In this document: piece by piece, positions 1-11,004 of the stretch | Layout: the number at the start of each line of letters is the position of its first letter | Position numbering within the stretch: the first letter of the stretch is position 1 | Source of the DNA: Allium sativum | Taxonomy: Eukaryota > Streptophyta > Magnoliopsida > Asparagales > Amaryllidaceae | Assembly: GCA_030737875.1 (NCBI GenBank) | Contig: CM060919.1 | Location: 809,225,660-809,289,659, forward strand | DNA: 64,000 nt | Reading direction: 5' to 3' | Translations under genes and position numbers: made by a program | The notes under the pieces: model-generated | What the model was told of the DNA's origin: nothing | Seen by the model: the letters and a program-made list of their open reading frames with translations, nothing else | Database searches by the model: none

Positions 1-698
1 TCCAAATCGCATTACCCTCGTACCGGAGAAACCTTAAGAACGACTTGATCACCTACTTCGAATTCAAAATCTTTTCTTCTATGATCTGCATAAATCTTTT
101 GCCTACATTGAGCCGCTTGTAATTTTTCCTTTATGATAGAAATCTTCTCAGTTGTTTCCTTTACTAGGTCTGGACCAAGAAGCTCACGATCTCCAACTTC
201 TGCCCAACATACCGGCGAGCGACAAAGCCTTCCGTACGAAGCTTCATATGGGGTCATACCAATACTTGCATGATAACTATTGTTATATGCGAATTCGATT
301 AATGGTATGTGAGTTTCCCAGGTGATTTCAAATTCTATTATACAAGGCCTTAACATATCTTCTATAATCCGGTTCACCCTTTTAGTTTGTCCATCTGTTT
401 GAGGATGAAAGGCTGTACTCAGGTTTAGTGATGTCCCTAATGCTTTTTGTAGACTTCTCCAAAACCTTGAAGTGAATCGTGAAAATCTATTTGAAACTAT
501 GGTAACTGGTATACCATGTAGTCGAACAATTTCTTTCAAATAGAGTCTACTCAATTTCTCCATTGAGTAAGTCAGGTTGTGAGGCATGAAATGTGTTGAC
601 TTTGTCAAGCGATCCACCACTACCCATATTGCATCATGACCTTGTTTTGTAATTGGTAATCCAGTGATAAAATCCATTGTTATATCTCCTATTTCCAT
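1..698 (-). pseudogene. pol: Integrase core and C-terminal region (decayed)
   Basis: The integrase catalytic domain would insert element cDNA into chromosomes. The first catalytic Asp is visible in MDFITG near the start. The second, expected as SD in the SDRD block, reads SNRF (Asp to Asn, near 491). The catalytic Glu, expected in QTDGQTE, reads QTDGQTK (Glu to Lys, near 381). Two of three DDE residues are therefore gone. The open frame closes near position 12 by an apparent one-base deletion; the bases beyond it still encode the conserved continuation in another frame. The domain therefore runs off the window edge. It overlaps the upstream pol frame near 689-698, marking another frameshift. 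Confidence 0.85.
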
Positions 699-1309
699 TC
701 AGCAATAGGAAGTGGTTGCAAGAGTCCTGCTAGTAGTTGTTGCTCTGCTTTAATTTGTTGGCACGTAAGAAACTTTGCAACAAATTCAGCAATGTCCTTC
801 TTCATTCCGTTCCACCAAAATTGATGCTTAAGATCCTTAAACATTTTTGTGCTTCCTTGATTCACTGCAAGCCTTGAACGATGTGCTTCACTAAGAATTT
901 CATTTTTCAATTCAGTATGATTTGGGACACAAAGTCGATTTTTGAATCTATAATCTCCATCTTTATTAGTGTTCCAATCCACGGATTCCTTGTCCTTCAT
1001 TTTCATAAATAACTCTTTTAGTTCCTCGTCTTCTTCTTGGGATTTCAATATTTTACTTATCGGAGTTGGTTGAATAATAAGATTACATAGAAGTGCTACT
1101 TCGTTAATCATGGATCCATTAACCATCCTTGTGCTAACGTTCATCACAGCAAGAGTCTCCAGAGCTCTCCATTCTCTTATCATTAAATGAGCTATTACAC
1201 CATAGCTCTTTCGACTTAATGCATCTGCCACTATATTTGCCTTTCCTGGATGATAATGTAACGTAAAATCATAATCTTTTATGAGTTCCATCCACCTTCT
1301 TTTTCTCAT
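689..1309 (-). pseudogene. pol: RNase H C-terminus and integrase zinc-finger region (decayed)
   Basis: The first 35 residues end the RNase H domain, including the conserved HPGKAN and ADALSRK blocks (the last catalytic Asp is in ADAL). A linker of about 100 residues follows, then the integrase N-terminal HHCC zinc-binding region. In this family the region normally contains HPGSTKM and KCLTCQ. Here they read NQGSTKMF and KFLTCQ, so one His and one Cys ligand are lost while FWWNGMKKDIAEFV is kept. The start shown is only where the open frame begins; the real polyprotein continues from the frame to the right after a frameshift around 1,310-1,393. Confidence 0.83.
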
Positions 1310-1393
1310 ATTTAATTCCTTTTAAGAGAACAAATATTTTAAATTCTTATGGTCAGAGTAAACAAGGAATTGTTCTCCATAAAGGTAATGTCT

Positions 1394-1600
1394 TCAAATT
1401 TTTAAGGCAAACACAACTGCGGCCAATTCTAAGTCATGAGTTGGATAATTATCTTCATAGCGCTTTAATTGACGAGAGCCATAAGCAATAACTTTGTCAT
1501 CTTGCATTAGTATGCATCCTAATCCTTGTCCGCATGCATCTGAATATACTCTATATGGGACTCCACTACTTGGCAAAGACAGAATTGGTGCCTCTGTCAA
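1394..1600 (-). pseudogene. pol: RNase H domain N-terminal part (decayed)
   Basis: This fragment matches the start of a Ty3/gypsy RNase [10 protein letters not shown], then [10 protein letters not shown] with the first catalytic Asp, IAYGSRQLK, and the HDLEL block with the catalytic Glu. RNase H removes the RNA strand during reverse transcription. It lies between reverse transcriptase (right) and the ADALSRK end of RNase H (left), in the expected order. About 80 bp to its left, still coding-like, are out of frame. Stops or frameshifts bound it on both sides, so it cannot be made as part of a continuous polyprotein. Confidence 0.8.
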
Positions 1601-2556
1601 TCTTTTCTTTAAGGTTTCAAATGCTAACTTACATTTTTCATCCCAAATAAACTTGGTTTCCTAACGAGTTAGTTTTGTTAATGGAGATGCAATCTTTGAG
1701 AAATCTTGAGTAAATCTTCGATGGTAACCAACTAATCCTAGAAAACTTCAAACTTCTGTTGGTGTTGTCGGAGGATTCCATTTCAACACCGCCTCAACCT
1801 TTGATGGGTCGACCCCTATTCCATTCTTTGAGACAACTTGTCCAAGAAATTTTACTTCCTCCAACCAAAATTCACATTTACTAAATTTTGCATATAACTG
1901 ATGCTCTTTTAGTGTTCGGAGACATAAACGCAAATGGCATTCATGTTCCTCCTTTGTCTTAGAATAGATAAGGATATCATCAATAAACACAATAACAAAA
2001 TGATCAAGATATGGACGGAACACACGATTCATTAGATCCATGAATATTGTTGGTGCATTGGTAAGGCCAAAAGGCATCACCAAGAATTCGTAGTGTCCGT
2101 ACCGTGTTCGGAAAGTTGTCTTTGGAATATCTTCTTCTTTTATTCTTAATTGATGATACCCAGATCTTAAGTCAATTTTTGAAAATACGGTAGCTCCGTG
2201 GAGTTGATCAAATAAATCATTGATCCGAGGTAGTGGGTTTTGTTCTTAATTATTACCTTATTAAGCTCTCGATAATCTACACGCAAGCGTAATGTTCCAT
2301 CATGTTTCTTTACGAACAACACTGGTGCTCCACAAGGAGATTTACTAGGTCTAATAAACCCTTGATCTTCCATCTCCTTAATTTGTCTCTTTAATTCCTG
2401 ATTTTCCGTAGGAGACATACGATAAGCGACTTTAGCAATAGGAGTGGTACTAGGGACTAAGTCAATACTAAAATCAATTTCTCCTTTTGGTGGTAATCCT
2501 GATACTTCCTGAAAAACATCTTTAAATTCCTTTGCTATGGGGATTTGATCCACCAT
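1601..2556 (-). pseudogene. pol: Reverse transcriptase domain (decayed)
   Basis: Two open pieces (2,556-2,167 and 2,083-1,748) carry the Ty3/gypsy reverse transcriptase, with the thumb and connection decayed at 1,747-1,601. Visible blocks in order are [64 protein letters not shown], and the polymerase active site [10 protein letters not shown] with both catalytic aspartates. These are followed by [13 protein letters not shown] and KFLGQVVS. The gap at 2,084-2,166 is coding-like but frameshifted, and the N-terminal piece loses frame after the VDYRELN block. Active-site residues survive but the frame does not. Confidence 0.87.
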
Positions 2557-3438
2557 TTAACCCTTATCGTCAATATTGATATGAGCAATATATCCAGATA
2601 TAAAATCGTCTTCACCTTTATCACATGAGTAAACAAAGGTTTTATGTTCTCGAATTGTCAAACAAATGGTCTTGTTGTGACAATCCAAGATGGCTTGATA
2701 TTTTGAGAGCCAATCTATCCCAAGGATGATATCAAAATGTTCCATTGGAAAGATAATTAAATTAGCCAACATATCCTTACCGTTAAAGTTAAGGATACAA
2801 TTCCTACATACTTTCTCAAGTTCAGTTCTCCCTCCTACTACGCTATATATTATCGAAGGATTTGATAGTTGTTCAATAAGTAATCCTATCTTAGTAGCAA
2901 ATATTTCGGATATAAGAGAATGTGTGGCATCGGTATCGAATAAAATTCTTGCTTGAAAGTCGAAAATAAACACAATATCTTCTACTTGAGCTTTTTCAGA
3001 AACAACTGCATACACTCGTCCTTGTTGTCCCTTTTTATCCTTCCTCGGCTTCTTACAATTTCGACTAATTTGCCCAGGTTCGTTGCAATTGTAACACACA
3101 ATTGGCTTTGTACAATTCGGAGAAATGTGTCCAGTCTCATTGCAACGGAAACATCTCTTCACTTTATCAGCCTCCTTTTCCTGTCCCGTTGGTCCTTTGC
3201 TTCCTCCATTTAGTTTAATCTTTTTCTCATCTGGTTTCTTTTGATTGTCAGAAAGATTGTTCGGTTTCCTTTTATTTGAAACCTTCCTTTCTTGCTGGAA
3301 TTGAAGATAGTCTTCTTCCAGATTTAAAGCTTCAGCTACTATTATCTCATAAGTTTTACGTCTATCACCAATAACATGTCTTCTTATAGGAGGAATTAAT
3401 CCCTTCGCAAATCTTCTAGCACGCTTCTGGTGTAGCAA
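2557..3438 (-). pseudogene. gag-pol: Gag C-terminus, two CCHC zinc knuckles and aspartic protease (copy U1)
   Basis: About 293 codons are open. They start in the gag capsid-like region (RRFAKGLIPPIRRHVIGDRR), pass a Lys-rich linker, then two zinc knuckles: CFRCNETGHISPNC and CYNCNEPGQISRNC. The aspartic protease follows, ending with the conserved ILGIDWLSKYQAILDC. The protease active site reads LFDTDATHSLIS; the family normally has DTG or DSG, so the catalytic-loop Gly is Asp here. This is the only gag copy that continues into pol. The reading frame is broken from the gag N-terminus near 3,438-3,473 by a frameshift and stop. Confidence 0.87.
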
Positions 3439-3472
3439 TTAAGTGATTTCCAACTCGGGATAATGCTTCAAA

Positions 3473-3952
3473 CTAATTTTGATATTCGGCTACAAACATA
3501 CCTTCTTGAGTAAGATTTTGAAATTTTGTCTCCGTCTTCTCTCTCTCATTCTCTGGGAAATACTTATCCAAAAACTTCACCTTGAATTTTTCCCATGTCA
3601 TTTGTTCCATCTCATCTGAACTAGTTGTTGTTCGAACTATCTCCCACCAATTTCGAGCTTCCTCTAATAATTGAAAGACAGCCAACTTCCTCTTGTCAAC
3701 TTCATTACATTCCAAAACTTCAAATATATCCTCTAGATGTTGAATCCATTTCTATGCCTTAACTGGATCAGCACCTCCAACAAATTTGTCAGGTTTCAAG
3801 CTTTTAAAACAGCTTAAAAGGTGGTTTGTTGAAGACGTTGAAGAAACTTGCTTCATCTGCTTGATGAAAGATGCAAACAGTTCCATAGCATTTGTTTGTG
3901 CGGAGTACTGAGCCTCTTGACTTTGAGTTGTTGAGTTATTTTGATTTTCCAT
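3473..3952 (-). pseudogene. gag: Gag N-terminal region, copy U1
   Basis: The gag start codon is taken as the ATG at 3,952 that opens MENQNNSTTQSQEAQ, shared by most copies in the array. Retrotrans_gag-type sequence follows: FKSLKPDKFVGGADPVKA, then after a stop near 3,752 (the Trp of the expected EQWIQHL stretch is lost) MECNEVDKRKLAVFQL and ARNWWE with the invariant WWE. It ends at the MFVAEYQN block near 3,473. Gag would form the particle that packages element RNA. One nonsense change and a downstream frameshift make it non-functional. Confidence 0.82.
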
Positions 3953-4172
3953 GACCTTCAAAATATCTTGTTACGGTCACAGATGAAATACACCTTTAGT
4001 TATAAAGAATAGCTAATAAAATACTCAAGACATGAACACACAAACATATTATATTACTTATAACCCTTATTTACAAACAAAACTTGGGTGTTTATCCAAA
4101 ACCTTCCCAAACTACAGATAGTCATCCACGCTACTTGATATATTATCTAATTCTTAACTTCCTATTTCAATC

Positions 4173-4670
4173 TTAATCTATCACTATTATTTCCTTTGAT
4201 GAAGAAGGGCCTGTTTCCTCCTTTACTTCTCGAGAAGGTCCAGTGACTTCTTGAGAGTAATCATTTGAGCCAACTGTATCAAACTCCTCTTCATCATATT
4301 GTTCCACTATTTTATTTGGAAGTCATTTACGTCTTATATTCCCTTCTTGTGGTGGTAATGCTCCTTCTTGCCTTAGATATTCTAAAGCATCTCCGTAATC
4401 AGTACATTCTGCCAGTTTAATTGCCATTGCAAAGGGTTTCATCTTCTGGCACAGACGATAAAGAACAAAATTTCTTTTTAGACTGTCTTCATAATCATTA
4501 GCCCTATTATAAACTTCATATATCTCATCAAGGAGAATCGTCATTGCTCTCATCTTAAGCACATGCTTCTCTGTTGTGCGACTTGCAACAACTAATCGTT
4601 CGTTTGGTGTAGTGGTGCACTTAACACCATCCCATGTATTCCCCGTACACGAAGTTCTATTGCTAGCCAT
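4173..4670 (-). pseudogene. Leader ORF upstream of gag, copy U1 (nonsense-broken)
   Basis: This is the leftmost of eight copies of an unrecognised ORF lying between the PBS and gag. It starts at the ATG at 4,670 (MASNRT). An Arg codon becomes a stop at about 4,323 after 115 residues; the remaining C-terminal acidic tail is still recognisable down to the original stop near 4,173. Compared with the intact copy at 19,128-19,625 it also has Trp to Ser near residue 7. The product is unknown. Confidence 0.6.
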
Positions 4671-4775
4671 AACTTATAACTGCAAACGTCATAAAGATGT
4701 CAATAATTGTATAAACTTCCTATTCCAACAAGTTAAATTGTGATATTAAAGTTTCCAAAAGCACCCCTTAAACCT

Positions 4776-5055
4776 TGGCTCTGATACCAACTTTGAAACA
4801 CCCCCACTCTGATATCCTTATTCAGAAGCGGTGATGCTACATATAAGCCATGGTGCTAATAGAAAAATATCACAACTTAAGAGAAACTTGTCGGAACATA
4901 AAATCATTCTTAGTACATGGTTTTAAATGGAACAGCTATTAAACAATCGTCCCATCATAGAATATGGTTACAAAGATTCACGATTCTAATAATTAAACAT
5001 ATGAGTACATAAAAAGCTAATCTACATAATGTAAGTATTCACTTCATCAAGTTCA
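4776..5055 (-). repeat. PBS plus partial LTR of array unit U1
   Basis: A PBS (4,776-4,789, exact complement of TGGTATCAGAGCCA) is followed by about 260 bp identical in kind to the PBS-proximal end of the full LTR at 19,736. The LTR copy breaks off at 5,055 and joins protease sequence of the next unit. So this is not a complete LTR but the U5-side end carried inside each tandem unit. The LTR tip reads TGAAACA here rather than TGTAACA. Confidence 0.85.
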
Positions 5056-6249
5056 GTTAAAGTTAAGGATACAGTTCCTACATACTTTCTCAAGTTCAGT
5101 TCTCCCTCCTACTACGCTATATATTATCGAAGGATTTGATAGTTGTTCAATAAGTAATCCTATATAAGTAGCAAATATTTTGGATATAAGAGAATGTGTG
5201 GCATCGGTATCGAATAATTTTTTTTCTTGAAAGTCGAAAATAAACACAGTATCTTCTACTTGAGCTTGTTCAGAAACAACTGCATACACTCGTCCTTGTT
5301 GTCCCTCTATATCCTTCCTCGGCTTCTTGCAATTTCGACTAATGTTCCCAGGTTCGTTGCAATTGTAACAGACAATTGGCTTTGTACAATTGGAGAAATG
5401 TGTCCAGTCTCATTGCACCGCAAATATCTCTTCACTTTATCAGGCTCCTTTTCCTGTCCCGTTGGTCTTTTGCTTCCTCCATTTGGTTTCTTCTTTTTCT
5501 CATCTGGTTTCTTTTGATTGTCAGAAAGATTGTTCGGTTTCCTTTTATTTGAAACCTTCCTTTCTTGCTGGAATTGAAGATAGTCTTCTTCCAGATTTAA
5601 AGCAGTCTTCTTCCAGATTTAAAGCTTTAGCTACTATTATCTCATAAGTTTTACGTCTATCACCAATAACATGTCTTCTTATATGAGGAATTAATCCATT
5701 CGCAAATCTTCCAGCATGCTTTTCTAGTGTATCAATTAAGTGATTTCCAAATCGGGATAATGCTTCCAACTTATTTTGATATTAGGCAACTGACATACCT
5801 TCTTTTGTAAGATTTTGAAATTTTGTCTCCATCTTCTCTCTCTCATTCTCTGGGAAATACTTATCCAAAAACTTCACCTTGAATTCTTCCCATGTCGTTT
5901 GTTCCATCTCATCTGAACTAGTTGTTGTTCGAACTAGCTCCCACCAATTTCGAGCTACCTCTGATAATTGAAAGACAACCAACTTCCTCTTGTCAACTTC
6001 ATTACATTCCAAAACTTTAAATATATCCTCTAGATGTTGAATCCATTACTCTGCCTTAACTGGATCTGCACCTCCGACAAATTTGTCAGGTTTCAAGCTT
6101 TTAAAACGGCTTAAAAAGTGGTTTGTTGAAGATGTTGAAGAAACTAGCTCCATCTGCTTGATGAAAGATGCAAACAGTTCCATAGCATTTGTTTGCGTGG
6201 AGGACTGAGCCTCTTGACTTTGTGTTGTTGAGTTATTTTGATTTTCCAT
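5056..6249 (-). pseudogene. gag: Truncated gag-protease, copy U2
   Basis: Gag begins at the ATG at 6,249. The Trp codon in the EQWIQHL stretch is a stop, followed by MECNEVDKRKLVVFQL and WWELVRT, then another stop in the SVAQYQ block near 5,782. The zinc-knuckle stretch is frameshifted around 5,390. Protease stops at the array junction, before the ILGIDW block that a complete protease needs. The active-site motif reads LFDTDATHSL. Confidence 0.8.
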
Positions 6250-6469
6250 GACCTTCAAAATATCTTTTTATGGTGACAGATGAAATACACCTTTAGTTAT
6301 AAAGAATCTCTAATAACATACTCAAGTCATGAACACACAAACATATTATATTACTTATAACCCTTATTTACAAACAAAATTTGGGTGTTTATCCACAACC
6401 TTCCAAAACTACAGATTGTCATCCACACTACTTGATATATTATTTAATTCTTAACTTCCTATTTCATTC

Positions 6470-6967
6470 TTAATCTATCACAATTATTTCCTTTGATGAA
6501 GAAGGGCCTGTTTCCTCCTTTACTTCTCGAGAAGGTCCAGTTACTTCTTGACAGTAATCATTTGAGCCAACTGTCTCCGACTCCTCTTCATCATATTGTT
6601 CCACTATTTTATTTGGTAGTCGTTTACGTCTTATATTCCCTCCTTGTGGTGGTAATGCTCCTTCTTGCCTTAGATATTCTAAAGCATCTCCATAATCAGA
6701 ACGTTCTGCCAGTTTAATTGCCATTGCAAAGGGTTTCATCTTCAGGCGCAGATGATAAAGAACAAAATCTCCTTTTAGACTGTCTTCATAATCATTAGCC
6801 CTATTATAAACTTAATATATCTCATCAAGGAGAATCTCCATTTCTCTCCTCTTAAGCACATGCTTCTCTGTTGTGCGACTTGCAACAACTAATCGTTCGT
6901 TTGGTGTGGTGGTGCACTTAACACCATCCCATGTATTCTCCGTACACCAAGTTCTGTTGCTAGCCAT
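6470..6967 (-). pseudogene. Leader ORF, copy U2 (one nonsense codon)
   Basis: The ATG at 6,967 is kept. A Glu codon in the EIYEVYN stretch is now TAA at about 6,813, which ends translation after roughly 50 residues. Downstream of that the frame stays open to the original stop (89 residues, MKPFAMAIKL to EIIVID). Acidic QYDEEESE and a Ser/Glu-rich tail are present as in the intact copy. Confidence 0.6.
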
Positions 6968-7352
6968 AACTTATAACTGCAAATGGTCATAAAGATGTCA
7001 ATAATTGTATAAACTTCCTATTCCAACAAGTTAAATTGTGATATTAAAGTTTCCAAAAGCACCCCTTAAACCTTGGCTCTGATACAAACTTTGTAACACC
7101 CCCCATCTGATATACTTATTCAGAAGCGGTGATGCTACATATAAGCCATTGTGCTAATAGAACAATATCACAACTTAATAGAAACTTGTCGGAACATAAA
7201 ATCATTCTTAGTACATGATTTTAATTGGAAGAGCTATTATACAATCATCCCATCATAGAATATGGTTACAAAGATTCACGAGTCTAATAATTAAATATAT
7301 GAGTACATAAAAAACTAATCTACATAATGTAAGTTTCACTTCTTCAAGTTCA

Positions 7353-8526
7353 GTTAAAGTTAAGGATACAGTTCCTATATACTTTCTCAAGTTCAGTTCT
7401 CCCTCCTACTACGCTATATATTATCGAAGGATTTGATAGTTGTTCTATAAGTAATCATGTCTTAGTAGCAAATAATTTCGGATATAAGAGAATGTGAGGC
7501 ATCGGTATCGAATAAAATTCTTGCTTGAAAGTCGAAAATAAACACAGTATCTTCTACTTGATCTGGTTTAGAAACAACTGCAAACCCTTGTCCTTGTTGT
7601 CGCTTTTTATCCTTCCTCGGCTTCTTGCAATTTCGACTAATGTGCCCAGGTTCGTTGCAATTGTAACACACAATTGGCTTTGTACAATTCGGAGAAATGT
7701 GTCCAGTCTCATTGCACCGGAAACAACTCTTCACTTTATCAGGCTTCTTTTCCTGTCCCGTTGGTCCTTTGCTTCCTCCATTTGGTTTCTTCTTTTTCTC
7801 ATCTGGTTTCTTTTGATTGTCAGAAAGATTGTTCGGTTTCCTTTTATTTGAAACCTTCCTTTCTTACTGGAATGGAAGATAGTCTTCTTCCATATTTAAA
7901 GCTTCAGCTACTATTATCTCATAAGTTTTACGTCTATCACCAATAACATGTCTTCTTATAGGAGGAATTAATCCCTTCACAAATCTTCTAGCACGCTTTT
8001 CTGGTGTATCAATTAAGTGATTTCCAAATCGGGATAATGCTTCAAACTTATTTTGATATTGGGCTACTGACATACCTTCTTGAGTAAGATTTTTAAATTT
8101 TGTCTCTGTCTTCTCTCTCTCATTCTCTGGGAAATACTTATCCATAAACTTCACCTTGAATTCTTCCCATGTCATTTGTTCCATCACATCTAAACTAATT
8201 GTTGTTCGAACTAGCTCCCACCAATTTCGAGCTTCCTCCGATAATTGAAAGACAACTAACTTCCTCTTGTCAACTTCGTTACATTCCAAAACTTCGAATA
8301 TATCCTCAAGATGTTGAATCCATTGCTCTGCCTTAACAGGAACTGCACCTCCAACAATTTTGTCAGGTTTCAAGCTTTTAAAATGGCTTAAAAGGTGGTT
8401 GGTTGAAGATGTTGAAGAAACTTGCTCCATCTGTTTGATGAAAGATGCAAACAGTTCCATAGCATTTGTTTGTGCGGAGGACTGACCCTCTTGACTTTGA
8501 GTTGCTGAGTTATTTTGATTTTCCAT
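7353..8526 (-). pseudogene. gag: Truncated gag-protease, copy U3
   Basis: From the ATG at 8,526 the frame stays open for about 220 residues through FKSLKPDKIVGGAV, WWELVRTTIS, the FLDKYFPEN-like block and RRFVKGLIPPIRRHVIGDRR. It ends where a Gln codon in LQFQQERK is a stop near 7,864. This is the longest intact gag segment in the window. Both CCHC knuckles lie further on (7,734-7,640), followed by LFDTDASHSLIS, then a frameshift just before the junction. Confidence 0.83.
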
Positions 8527-8746
8527 GACCTTCAAAATATCTTGGTAAGGCCACAGATGAAATACACCTTTAGTTATAAAGAATATCTAATAACATACTC
8601 AAGTCATGAACACACAAACATATTATATTACTTATAACCCTTATTTACAAACAAAATTTGGGTGTTTATCCACAACCTTCCCATACTGCAGATAGTCGTC
8701 CACACTACTTGATATATTATCTAATTCTTAACTGCCTATTTCATTC

Positions 8747-9244
8747 TTAATCTATCACTATTATTTCCTTTGATGAAGAAGGGCCCGTTTCCTCCTTTAC
8801 TTCTCGAGAAGGTCTAGTGACTTGTTGAGACTAATCATTTGAGCCAACTGTCTCAGACTCCTCTTCATCATATTGTTCCACTATTTTATTTGGAAGTCGT
8901 TTACGTCCTATATTCCCTCCTTGTGGTGGTAATGCTTCTTCTTGCCTTAGATGTTCTAAAGCATCCCCATAATCAGTACGTCCTGCCAGTTTAATTGCCA
9001 TTGTAAAGGGTTTCATCTTCTGGTGCAGACGATAAAGAACAAAATCTCTTTTTAGACTGTCTTCATAATCATTATCCCTATTATAAACTTCATATATCTC
9101 ATTAAGGAGAATCGTCATTGCTCTCCTCTTAAGCACATGCTTCTCTATTGTGCGACTTGCAACAACTAATCGTTCGTTTGGTGTGGTGGTGCACTTAACA
9201 CCATCCCATGTCTTCCCCGTACACCAAGTTCTGTTGCTAGCCAT
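8747..9244 (-). pseudogene. Leader ORF, copy U3 (late nonsense codon)
   Basis: Start ATG at 9,244. It is open for 137 residues to a stop at 8,831-8,833 that replaces a Tyr codon after ETVGSND. Only the Ser/Glu-rich last 28 residues are lost, and they are still recognisable to about 8,747. If expressed, this copy would give a near full-length product. Function unknown. Confidence 0.6.
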
Positions 9245-9630
9245 AACTTATAACTACAAATGGTCATAAAAATGTCAACAAATGTATAAAATTCCAATTC
9301 CAACAAGTTAAATTGTGATATTAAAGTTTCCAAAAGCACCCCTTAAACCTTGGCTCTGATACCAACTTTGTAACACCCCCACTCTGATATACTTATTCAG
9401 AAGCGGTGATGCTACATATAAGCCATGGTGCTAATAGAGCAGTATAACAACTTAACAGAAACTTGTCGGGACATAAAATCTTTCTTAGTACATGATTTTA
9501 AATGTAAGTGCTATTATACAATCGTCCCAACATAGAATATGGTTACAAAGATTCACAAGTCTAATAATTAAACATATGAGTACATAAAATGCTAATCTAC
9601 ATAACGTAAGTATTCACTTCCTCAAGTTCA

Positions 9631-10803
9631 GTTAAAGTTAAGGATACAGTTTCTACATACTTTCTCAAGTTCAGTTCTCCCTCCTACTACGCTATATATT
9701 ATCGAAGGATTTGATAGTTGTTCAATGAGTAATCCTATCTTAGTAGCAAATATTTCGGATATAAGAGAATGTGTTGCATCGGTATCGAATAAAATTCTTG
9801 TTTGAATGTCAAAAATGAACACAACATCTTCTACTTGAGCTTGTTCAGAAACAACTGCATACACTCGTCCTTGTTGTCCCTTTTTATCCTTCCTGGTCTT
9901 CTTGCAATTTCGACTAATGTGCCCAGGTTCGTTGCAATTGTAACACACAATTGGCTTTGTACAATTCGGAGAAATGTGTCCAGTCCCATTGCACCGGAAA
10001 CATCTCTTCACTTTATCAGGCTCCTTTTCCTGTCCCGCTGGTCCTTTGCTTCCTCCATTTGCTTTCTTCTTTTTCTCATCTGGTTTCTTTTGATTGTCAG
10101 AAAGAATGTTCGGTTTCCTTTTATTTGAAACCTTCCTTTCTTTCTGGAATTGAAGATAGTCTTCTTCCAGATTTAAAGCTTCAGCTACTATTATCTCATA
10201 AGTTTTACGTCTATCACCAATAACATGTCTTCTTATAGGAGGAATTAATCACTTCGCAAATCTTCTAGCTTGCTTTTCTGGTGTACCAATTAAGTGATTT
10301 CCAAATCGGGATAATGCTTCAAACTTATTTTGATATTGGGCTATTGACATACCTTATTTAGTAAGATTTTGAAATTTTGCCTCCGTCTTCTCTCTCTTAT
10401 TCTCTGGGAAACACTTATCCAAAAACTTCAACTTGAATTCTTCCCATGTCATTTGTTCCGTCTCATCTGAACTAGTTGTTTTTCGAACTAGCTCCCACCA
10501 ATTTCGAGCTTCCTCTGAAAATTGAAAGACAACTAACTTCCTCTTGTCAACTTCATTACATTCCAAAACATCAAATATAACCTCTAGATGTTGAATCCAT
10601 TGCTCTGGCTTAACTGGATCTGCACCTCCAACAAATTTGTCAGGTTTCAAGCTTTTAAAACGGCTTAAAAGGTGGTTTGTTGAAGATGTTGAAGAAACTT
10701 GCTGCATCTTCTTGATGAAAGATGCAAACAGTTCCACAGCATTTGTTTGTGTGGAGGACTGAGCCTCTTGACTTTGAGTTGTTGAGTTATTTTGATTTTC
10801 CAT
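9631..10803 (-). pseudogene. gag: Truncated gag-protease, copy U4
   Basis: The ATG at 10,803 opens about 150 residues, including EQWIQHLEVIFDVLECNEV and NWWELVRKTTS, before a stop near 10,354. A second open stretch (10,011-9,631) carries both knuckles, CFRCNGTGHISPNC and CYNCNEPGHISRNC, and the protease start with LFDTDATHSL, ending at the unit junction. Confidence 0.82.
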
Positions 10804-11004
10804 GACCTTCAAAATATCTTGTTATGGTCACAGATGAAATACACCTTTTGTTATAAAGAATATCTAATAACATACTCAAGTCATGAACACACAAACATAT
10901 TATATTAAACAATATTTGGGTGTTTATCTACAACCTTCCCAAACTACAGATAGTCATCCACACTACTTGATATATTATCTAATTCTTAACTTCCTATTTC
11001 ATTC

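Larger units (their letters stand above)
5056..7352 (-). repeat. Array unit U2 (2,297 bp)
   Basis: Complete unit. Its gag/protease part is on the left, leader ORF in the middle and PBS with LTR end on the right. The PBS at 7,074-7,087 has one changed base. A short duplication of the DEEDYLQ-coding stretch at about 5,588-5,625 makes it the longest unit. The LTR-end portion runs from the TGTAACA tip at 7,092 to the junction at 7,352. Confidence 0.88.
7353..9630 (-). repeat. Array unit U3 (2,278 bp)
   Basis: Complete unit with an intact PBS complement at 9,351-9,364 and the LTR tip TGTAACA from 9,369. It has the best-preserved gag N-terminal part of the array (over 200 codons without interruption). 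Confidence 0.88.

Noticed and set aside
7525..7851. Plus-strand ORFs of 75-108 codons recurring in each array unit (MKVENKHSIFYL..., MALYNSEKCVQSH..., MMKKGLFPPLL...)
   Set aside because: They are antisense shadows of gag, protease and the leader ORF. They recur only because the unit is repeated, and their ends vary with indels.
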